Made by a program: the position numbers and the translations under genes
The notes under the pieces: model-generated
Told to the model about the DNA's origin: nothing
Databases searched by the model: none
What the model saw: only the letters and a program-made list of their open reading frames with translations
Origin: Adiantum capillus-veneris
Taxonomy: Eukaryota; Streptophyta; Polypodiopsida; Polypodiales; Pteridaceae
Direction: 5' to 3'
NCBI GenBank assembly: GCA_014529385.2
Contig: CM043951.1
Coordinates: 110,183,969 to 110,247,968, forward strand
DNA: 64,000 nt
Shown here: positions 56,601-64,000 of the stretch, one piece after another
How the letters are laid out: every line of letters starts with the position of its first letter
How positions within the stretch are numbered: the stretch's first letter is position 1

Positions 56601-58710
56601 GGGGGGGGAGATAAGGACAACACAAAGTAGAATTAACAATTTGCAAGGAGACAATAAGATCAAAATTGCAAGTAGGAGACCTTGTCCAATGAAACACCAT
56701 CATATGAAAGAAGGTTTTCTCAAGCATAGCGTGTGACACTTGTGCACACTTATCCATGTGTTGGGATGAGTGCTCTATGAAATGCTTGTGTGGGCACTCT
56801 CTTGTGTGTCTATACATGTGCATTATTTGTGTACATTGCATTCTTGATCGATGAGTATATGTGTATGCATTGTTGATTAGGATTATGGATTGAGTGTGTA
56901 GATTTCAATATGTCTCGGGGCTCACCTCAATATATGTAGTTCTAACAAGTGAGTTCACCTAGAGGGGTTTTTTGTATACTAAAGAGTTACATAATTACAT
57001 GTACATGAGAGGCTTAAAAATAAAAAATTGGAAAGAAATTACAGGATTATGAAGGAAGATGGGTCTTTTGATTTATGATGAAATGTGTGTGTAGATGGGT
57101 ATTAAAAATAACTCTTGAACGCACGTGCTATAGGTATTTTTTAAAGGTGGACCCCTTGGATCAATATGTTGGGTTTAATAAGAGTGCCGTTTGCATGTGT
57201 GTGGTGCCCCCATGTCCTCACCGAGTTTAGACTCAATTGTAAATCTCCAATGATGGATGGATTGTGTTTGATGGGTGTATCCCACTTCCGCATTGGGGGA
57301 AGCTGTTCCAACATATGGCTCCTTGAGGGTGTAATGCACATCAATGTGCAATTGTAAATAGATGCATATGTATAAAGTTATCTCTACTTCCTTCCCTCTC
57401 TATGATGGGAGCTGGACAAGAGAGGTGGGGGGATTAGGCACAACAAAACAATTTGTATGCCTATACGCTTCTCTTCAGGCATATTTTAGCATGCCAAGAA
57501 GAAGGGGCATCCAATCATCTTTCTTAGACAGAAATGGAACCTGAGGAGTTACAAGCTCACAAAGTAATAAAAAAAAACCAGTTTTCGCACTGCATCGAAA
57601 ACCTTTTACAAACACGTGCCCATAGCCATACAAATGAAGCTAATGCTTACAGGAGTGGTGGGTAGAGATTATATGCATGTAGTCGAAATGGAATGCATTG
57701 TTTCACAATTAAACATGTCAGCAATGTTAGTCTTACTGTTTCTTGAGAGGTGGTTGGCTGTCCAGGGGAGCTATAGCTTGGGAAGCCCCAACGCCTTCAT
57801 CAGTTGTTTCATGCACAGCTACGTCGGAATCTGGGCGTGGTGTGAGAGCACTTATATCGTCACCCGCAGCTGACGTGTTGTGCAGCTCGCTTGCAGACGA
57901 CGAGGGGGAGGAAGGGGCTGCGCCCTGGTCGTCGACGCGGGATGGGGGGCTTGTGGGGGCTGATCCAAATGGACGGTTCTGATCAACCCCAAGAGCTGAC
58001 GCCTGCTCTGATCCCGCCATTCGATCCTCTTCGTATGTAATCCTGACCCTAGTATTACCCATGTCGGGGGTTCCTGAGGCTTCCTGATACCGTTCTTCCG
58101 CCCAGCTCATAAGCCAAGGCGAGTAAGCGTGCGCTGGAAGCAACCCGCACTGATCAATCATCATTTCATCCTCGATTGCAGCTGACTCTAAGTCATCGTC
58201 CACCTGATGCTCCTTCATTGGCTGCGCAGAGTTCATGGGACTTCTCTCTACCAATCCGCTGCTAGCTATACTACTGGTAAAGCATCTGGCCATTATAGTG
58301 TTTTGCTCTGCGTTCTTAAATCTGCAGCTTCCTATCATCTCATTAGGGTGATTAGCATGGTACTGCAGAGGATTAGTGAGCGAATTAGATGCCCCTCCAC
58401 ACCTAGGGCTAGCATTAGCTGTACTAGTGTTAGGGCTACGTCCGATAGAGTTAGGATTAGGGTTTGAAATGAGGATCGAGCTAGGGCTTCCCTGCAGATG
58501 ATCTGAGATAAGCTGCGAGCTGAAGAAGGGCAGCAGAGTAGAGCTGCTCAGATTTGAGGTTGGGGGAGACCTCATAATTAAAGGCCTACCAGCAGCTATA
58601 TTATTACCCTTGGTAGAAGAAGCAGCAGCGGCATTCATACCTGCCATGCTTTCACATGAGATCTTGAAAATCTCTGTCTCTTTCTTGGGAAAAGGAGGTC
58701 TTTCCGCCAT
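51360..58710 (-). CDS. WRKY transcription factor, group IIc, three exons
   Basis: Join 58710-57737, 53563-53429 and 52005-51360, giving 584 residues. The protein should bind W-box DNA (TTGAC core) in the nucleus. Splicing creates one DNA-binding domain: WRKYGQK at residues 355-361, then Cys375-X4-Cys380-X23-His404-X-His406, the group IIc zinc finger. Both introns have GT...AG borders and phase 2. The second interrupts the Arg codon after NSPHP, the conserved WRKY intron position. The ATG at 58710 follows an in-frame TAA nine bases upstream and has G at +4. The 324-residue exon 1 is Ser/Asn/Pro-rich with acidic patches ([18 protein letters not shown]), and the C-terminal 178 residues are His/Ser/Pro-rich. 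The protein is long for group IIc. No break was seen. Confidence 0.95.
52006..53428 (-). other. WRKY intron 2 (1423 bp)
   Basis: Bordered by GTACAA and TGCAG. It contains a MITE-like end at 52365-52435 and a compound (GT)n(GA)n tract at 53053-53085 (plus-strand reading). No other gene was seen. Confidence 0.85.
53429..53563 (-). CDS. WRKY gene exon 2 (residues 325-370)
   Basis: Encodes [20 protein letters not shown], then the HLEDGYRW lead-in and [15 protein letters not shown]. The acceptor reads TTCAG|GAGG and the donor AAG|GTACAA. The exon is 135 bases. The exon itself is GC-rich compared with its introns. Confidence 0.96.
53588..53630. repeat. (CT)n microsatellite beside the WRKY exon 2 acceptor
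   Basis: About 21 CT units. Read in the transcript this is (GA)n ending 24 bases upstream of the exon 2 boundary. Confidence 0.97.
54604..54713. other. imperfect stem-loop in WRKY intron 1
   Basis: The left arm 54604-54650 (contains GGGAATGGGTGTTGGGAGCA and CACCATTCTAGTAG) pairs with the right arm 54667-54713 (CTATTGGAATGGTG and GCACGCATTCCC), with a loop of about 16 bases. The size and imperfect pairing resemble a microRNA precursor or a small MITE. I recognised no known mature microRNA. Confidence 0.5.
57737..58710 (-). CDS. WRKY gene exon 1 (residues 1-324)
   Basis: Opens [16 protein letters not shown] and ends ...QPPLKK plus CA of a split Gln codon. The donor reads CA|GTAAGA. It contains low-complexity Ser/Ala/Asn stretches, an acidic segment and a basic end (PPLKK) leading into the basic run RRKGQKR of exon 2, a probable nuclear localisation signal. 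Confidence 0.92.
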
Positions 58711-58885
58711 AATTGTTTAAAAAAAATACGGCTCTAGCTAGCTCTCACCTTGCGCTTGATTTAATTACGCCTGATTTTGATGAGCGATCCAGGACTAAGG
58801 GTCTGAGATGCAGCACTAACCAGTGACGAAACGTAGGGTTAGTGGGAGCTTCGAAGTTCACCGCTGCATAGGCCCCTCCAGGTAA

Positions 58886-58891
58886 GGTCAA
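58886..58891 (-). promoter_or_regulatory. W-box upstream of the WRKY gene
   Basis: The minus strand reads CTTGACCTT, containing the W-box TTGACC, about 176 bases before the ATG. WRKY genes are commonly self- or cross-regulated through such boxes. A single site can occur by chance. Confidence 0.3.
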
Positions 58892-58933
58892 GAGGAGCAA
58901 AAAGCTAATCCCTGGATCCCATTAGGAGTTTGA

Positions 58934-58956
58934 AAGAGAGAGAGAGAGAGAGAGAG
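58934..58956 (-). repeat. (CT)n tract in the WRKY 5' region
   Basis: Plus-strand (GA)n, read as (CT)n in the direction of WRKY transcription, about 225 bases upstream of the ATG. Pyrimidine tracts of this kind are common near plant transcription starts. Confidence 0.7.
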
Positions 58957-59485
58957 GAAAAGATATGGAATGTTCTCTGTTCATAACAAAGTATTTTAGA
59001 ATGGTCTTCGGGCTTGGAACGCAAGAAAAAAGAGGCCACTTTTTTCCACCTTTCACACACAGTTCCAAGGTTCACACTTGCGGCTGATTTGTACCCGGCC
59101 GTTCTCACTTTCCACACCTTTCACATTTCACATTGGCCCAAAGGGCTTGTCAGCCCACTATATCAATTGAGTAAAACCACCGACGCTATTTTAAAAGCCA
59201 ACATTCCATCAACTTTCAGCCAATGGATGTTCATCATGCAAATTCCCTCTCCACGCTCTTCTTTTGTGCGTTCTCTCCACATGAATGGAAGCACGCCTTA
59301 GTGCTCACCAAAAGCACGAGGTACATATTATAATGGTTGGATTTATGGCTAAGTGAGCCCCAGAACTTCCTATTGGCTTGCTCCACGCATAATTGGTGGA
59401 GAATTTGATCTTTGAAAAGGCATTGATGTGGTCTTTCGACACAGTTAAGTGTGGAATTCTAATTCCCCACTATGAGGAAAAGGGT

Positions 59486-59924
59486 TGTGGGAAGGGCCGC
59501 ATATCAAGCATGCATATGTAAGGGGCTCTATATTAAGCTATATAGAGGTTGGTTGAGTGGAGACTAGCATGGAAGGCATCCCATAAATTTATATTGGTAT
59601 CAAAGCTCAAGTGATATAGTGAGGAGGGGAGAAGGTCGTAGAAATCTTTCCAAAAAGAGAAGGTCGTGGGAAGGGCCACATATATATCAAGTATGCATAT
59701 ATATGTAAGGGGCTCTTTATGAAGCTATATAGAGGTTGGTTGAGTGGAGACTAGCATGGAATTAGGAATCTCATGAATTTACATTGGTATCAAAGCTCGT
59801 GTGACATAGTGAGGGTTGTGGGAAGGTCCACATATCAAGCATGCATATGTACGGGTCTCTATATGAAGCTATATAGAGGCTGCTTGAGTGGAGACTAGCA
59901 TGGAAGTCATCCCATGAATTTACA
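59486..59924 (+). repeat. three tandem LTR/leader units
   Basis: LTR copies 59486-59593, 59665-59783 and 59816-59924, each ending at ..TATA or ..TTTACA just before TTGGTATC. Leader segments (GTGATATAGTGAGGAGGGGA) separate them. Unit spacing is about 187 and 144 bases. Confidence 0.8.
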
Positions 59925-60193
59925 TTGGTATCAAAGCTCCAGTGATATAGTGAGGAGGGGAGAAGGTCGTAGAAATGTTTCCAAAAAGAGCCTTTGCATG
60001 CAAGCAAAGCGGAGAAGGATTGTGTGTTCAAAGCTTGGTGGTGGGTAGAGAATGGCCTCAGAAAACATAGCTTACAGACAAGTGCAAGTGGTGTTTGACG
60101 AGCTCAAAACTAGCGATGATGGAGCTTGTTGGGAGTGCCTTGAGAAAGGATATAGAGTTTTCTTCATGCTAGACATTGGTCCGTCCCCCCCCC

Positions 60194-60195
<2 letters not shown>

Positions 60196-60272
<77 letters not shown>
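60196..60272. repeat. (CT)n microsatellite
   Basis: About 38 CT units after a short C run, inside the TRIM-like element. Confidence 0.97.
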
Positions 60273-60275
<3 letters not shown>

Positions 60276-62027
60276 TCCTTGCCGCCATGCGTTATCTTCT
60301 ATCGATATTAAGTAAACCTTTAAGCACCCAAGAGTGATTGACCAGCACTACAAGGGACCCTTCTCACCCCACTTGCAAGCTACCAAAAGCTTCAAAGGAA
60401 AGGCCCTTGGAGAAAATCCATGCATGGTTGCTTCAAAGCAAGAATATGGCAAAACTAAACCAGCAAAGCTCGAGATCAGGAAAATTCAATGCACAAAAAG
60501 GCACATAGTTGTGACTTCAAACCAAACTAGAAGAGCTCAAGCAAGCTCTAATATGTTACAGGAAACTAAGGCTTTCCTAAAGTAGAGAGTGCAAGGCTAG
60601 TCTCAAGCAAGGTTTTCAAAGGATTCCACATATCCAGTGGAAGGTAGATTCAAAGCAAGGTTTCTCACTCTAATGCAAGAATTTAAACAAGAATAAGGAT
60701 TCAACACGATGTCTTTGTGACATTGGACTCGAGATGTGACAATTCAACATGCTCAAAGTTACCAATGAGTCTCAAGATCGACAATTACAAATGCTTTGAT
60801 GTAACATGCAAAGTGGATGAAGGTCTACAAGAGGGTGTCTATTCTTCCTTTTAATGTCAAAGTGATACTCTAGCTATCAAGCATGGCTTGTTACTTTGAT
60901 ACAACAATACATATGCTATTCGCAGAGTCCTCTATTATGGCACATATTTTTTGATCTAGGAGATGCAAATTTTACAAGATTTTGGATTATTTTCAAGAGA
61001 ATGCAAGGACTAGGTAAGTTCCTTGAGTTCTAGCCTACATGCAATCATGCATGATTTCATTTTAGTTTTCAGAGAAAAGCAAAGGTGTGTTTCTTTTAAT
61101 TATACAAAGGTGATTTTTTTTTTTTTGGTAAAGCTATGCAAATGACTGCATTGAATAGTATAGAGTTCACAACAATTTGCTAACTGGCAAGGTCGATTAA
61201 AAGGTGATAAAATTATTTCCCTATTAACATATGCAAGGCATGCACAAGAGTGTATAAGTACACAATGCTTTAGCTACGAATTTTGACATGAGGGTGCTTA
61301 TGAAATTATGCATATGGGTGCACATAGGTTTCTGATTGAAATTTGCTGTTCCCTATACATTGGATGTTTTCTTCTAAGAATTTATTTTTTCTCTATGGAC
61401 AAAAAAATTTATGATTGAGTCTCCTCATTTTTATATGCATGCAATAGATGACATCATTATATGAGACATATTCCACATGTGGACAATATGAGTCTGGATG
61501 GACTATGACAATGGCACCCTACTTTCATATGTGTCATTGTAGGTCGTACAAGGATGGTTGCTCTCATTCTATGAGGATCATTATAGCATTCCCTTTTTAG
61601 ATAATTGTGTGGCCAACATTGTCTATATGCTTATCATTTTTCTTGCAAGATAACTCAGCATGACAACCTTATGGTGGTTGTATGGTAGAACCTATGGATG
61701 GAATTTTGTACGACCATATTATGGTTCTCTCTTTTGTAATGTTGTTTTTCATAAATAGAAGAAACAATGCACATTTTGATTATCTTTATCTATTATTTTT
61801 TCTAGCAGGTGCATCAGAGCATTCAACTTATGAAGTGTTTATGCCATGAGCATTCCTCAATCTGCATGGCTATTGGTGGAGAATGTGTTTTTACAATGTT
61901 TCTAAATTCTTTTGTCAAGTGGAAGGACAACATAAGGAAGATTCCACTTGGGAGAACATTAGTGGGATTAAGAGACAATTTCTAACTTTTCTCTATGGAT
62001 GAAAAATATTTTCAAGGGGGGAAGAAG

Positions 62028-62139
62028 TGTGTACACAAGGGTCTTGTGAGCAAGGTTGCATGTTAGGAGTCTATATAGAGGCTATATAAAGAGGTTGGTT
62101 GTGTGGAGACTAGCATGCAAGACATCCCATGGCTTCACA
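62028..62139 (+). repeat. 3' LTR of the TRIM-like element
   Basis: TGTGTACACAAGGG to GGCTTCACA, aligning with 59816-59924 across AGGCTATATA, GGTTGGTTG.GTGGAGACTA and CATCCCAT. Confidence 0.7.
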
Positions 62140-62820
62140 TCTAGTATCACTATATGTGTCAAAACTAGCAATGCAATAAAATCATTGACTGTATTATCTT
62201 CGATCTATGCGTCGATATCACTATTGCACTTAGAAAATCTCAAAACGTTTACCGTGACCTTTTACCGTATTTTGTAGAGGGAGAGAGTCCAAAATGGGCT
62301 GGACAAAGAAGAAAGAGGGGGGTGGATGAACTTTTTTGCATTTCAAATATTACCATGTATAGTATCGCGAAACTTATCTCAATTATTTTCGCTTATATTG
62401 TCGCGCTCATTATCGATCCCCACTCTGGTACTTAAACATTCAAATTTAGGCATTTCCCTCCGTTTTTCTTGTGAAAAAAAACATTAAAGAAAGTTATTTA
62501 GAATTTCAAAAAAAAGAAAAAATAATGATAATAAAACATGAAACAATGGCTATGTGGATAAACATGAAACTATGAAGAGGAAGGTCCATCCTAGACTTAT
62601 GCATGCGCCTCCATCATGTGAAGCACCAAGCACTGTCAAAGATGAGAAGCCAAACATGGACAACATCTTCTATCGAGGCATGGGTACTACTTTCTCGGGC
62701 TTCACATATACATATGCATACATACATGTGTTTATATATGTGTGTGTGTAAATGCCACCTCCCCACTAATGATATTGCTAACGGGAAATTTTAGGAAGAG
62801 AGAGCAGACGGGGGGAGGGG
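62140..62820. other. no gene recognised
   Basis: AT-rich, short frames only. Confidence 0.5.
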
Positions 62821-62821
62821 G

Positions 62822-62972
<151 letters not shown>

Positions 62973-63028
62973 GTAGCAAAAGGAATATAAGGTGGGAGGG
63001 GGAAATTGCAAAAGACATTAAGTGAGTG

Positions 63029-63032
<4 letters not shown>

Positions 63033-63083
<51 letters not shown>

Positions 63084-63247
63084 TTCATTGAATGTGTGGA
63101 TGTATAATAGTTCACAAAGCAAAATCCTAATTGAAGAAAGTACGAGAACGTTAAAACTCTCAAGCATTCGTTGGCGGTAATTACACTATTTGGTTTTGGC
63201 ATAACATGAGAAAAAGGAGATCAAGAGAAAAAAGTGTTGGTGTGATC

Positions 63248-63302
<55 letters not shown>

Positions 63303-63386
63303 GTGTGTATGGGTTTGTGTGTCTTGAAGAGAGAGATTGGATGTTTTAGAGACATGATGTCCAAGAGACTACCACTCCAGCCTTGT

Positions 63387-63421
<35 letters not shown>

Positions 63422-63439
63422 CGAGAGAGAGAGAGAGAG
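63033..63439. repeat. cluster of (GA)n and (GT)n microsatellites
   Basis: (GA)n at 63033-63080, (GA)n at 63250-63298, (GT)n at 63384-63411 and (GA)n at 63411-63439. Confidence 0.96.
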
Positions 63440-64000
63440 GATTCTATTATCATCCTCAAAGGTCAAATGTGACCTATGGGACCAAAGATACATGTGATGT
63501 ACTTTGTATGGGGTTGATAAGTGATTCTTAAAGCCTCGGGGGGTTCACTATGTGTAAAACTACCATACCACGTGCGTTCAAGACATGTTTGTAAAACGCC
63601 TTATCTGTGAATTTTGTTAAGAATATAATGTACCCTTTTTTTTTAAAATCTGTAAGTTTTTTTCAAATTTGAAAAAATAATTCCCTTAAGAACTTTAAAT
63701 ACCCTTCTATTGAACTCATGTGATAGGTTACATTTTTATTAGGTGACCTCCTCGGGCTTAATGCTCCATGATCATAGTGATGAGAATCGCATGGAGATCC
63801 CACACTGTGATTTGGAGATGAAAATGTGTAGGTCTAAGTCATTGCTGAAAGTATGAGGAAAGCAAGTTCAGATGTCAGCAAATGTTGATTAGTCTACTAG
63901 CATATGGTACTTATACTCTCGAGCTTATAGTAAGCATAGTGTACATAGTCGATGTGACTCTTCTCCGTTTCCCCAATGCTCCATCTCACATCAAAGAGAG
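63440..64000. other. no gene recognised
   Basis: AT-rich. Contains CCACGTGCGTTCAAGAC (about 63570), nearly the inverse of GAACGCACGTGCTATAGG in WRKY intron 1 (57118), perhaps ends of a MITE family. Confidence 0.4.

Larger units (their letters stand above)
53564..57736 (-). other. WRKY intron 1 (4173 bp)
   Basis: Bordered by GTAAGA and TTCAG. It is non-coding apart from chance frames. Notable contents are a (CT)n tract at 53588-53630 (GA in the transcript), a GC-rich patch at 54000-54110, a stem-loop at 54604-54713 and a G-rich run at 56592-56609. Confidence 0.85.
59486..62139 (+). mobile_element. TRIM-like small LTR element with triplicated 5' end, about 2.65 kb
   Basis: A roughly 110-base LTR occurs three times in tandem at the 5' end (from 59486, 59665 and 59816), each followed by TTGGTATCAAAGCTC (primer-binding site). 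It occurs once at the 3' end (62028-62139), preceded by the polypurine tract AAGGGGGGAAGAAG (62014-62027). The LTR carries AAGCTATATAGAGG, a TATA-like site, and GGAGACTAGCATG near its end. The internal 2 kb has no copia or gypsy motif, as in TRIM/LARD elements. Short frames at 60052 and 60334 are not recognisable. Confidence 0.75.

Noticed and set aside
57743..58467. Plus-strand frames opposite WRKY exon 1
   Set aside because: Antisense shadows of the GC-richer coding exon; no motif, and the minus-strand gene is fully supported.

Overview
The window is nuclear DNA of a land plant. The evidence is plant-lineage transposons (Tnt1/Tork-like Ty1/copia, Tat-like Ty3/gypsy, a CACTA element with TNP2 and TNPA-type genes, small LTR/TRIM-type elements), one intron-containing group IIc WRKY transcription factor gene, and AT-rich non-coding DNA carrying many long (GA)n/(CT)n tracts. 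Long introns and heavy transposon load would suit a large genome (fern, gymnosperm or large angiosperm), but the lineage cannot be fixed from sequence alone. No rRNA, tRNA, CRISPR or bacterial-type gene was seen.

Layout. 1-1330: decayed copia pol fragment cut by the window edge. 1615-8551: minus-strand Ty3/gypsy element with two diverged LTRs, decayed gag, protease and integrase, no reverse transcriptase, and a foreign insert (about 4340-6960) that includes a TRIM-like LTR end. 9470-9830: local duplication built on microsatellites. About 9870-19620: second, larger minus-strand gypsy element (Tat-like), with gag, protease, RT, RNase H, integrase and a downstream extra ORF, all broken. 21050-21508 and 42914-43430: two copies of a dispersed repeat that iterates a short GATTCGCCGATTTAGG-type motif. 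21781-30902: a complete 9.1-kb CACTA transposon with 13-bp matching ends and a CAT target duplication, inserted into one arm of a roughly 480-bp foldback element whose remainder lies at 30906-31297. 31336-44058: four copies of a roughly 450-bp copia-type LTR; one copy is split by a 5.55-kb Tork-like copia element (32670-38220) with a CTTTG target duplication. 44059-50890: mostly AT-rich DNA with a gypsy RNase H relic and a possible MITE.

51360-58710 (minus strand) is the only apparently intact gene: a three-exon WRKY IIc gene encoding 584 residues. Its splice sites restore a perfect reading frame through the WRKYGQK heptapeptide and the CX4CX23HXH zinc finger. A microsatellite lies just upstream of the exon 2 acceptor, and intron 1 holds a long stem-loop. 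59486-62139 is a short LTR element with a triplicated 5' LTR/leader, and 62822-63439 is a cluster of simple repeats.

The layered insertions give relative ages: foldback before CACTA, and LTR copy C before the copia element. All transposon coding regions are pseudogenes, often through G-to-A or C-to-T changes at zinc-knuckle or catalytic codons. LTR, foldback, MITE and TRIM limits were matched by eye and may be off by tens of bases. The CACTA ends, the copia LTR ends and the WRKY exon limits are base-level calls.
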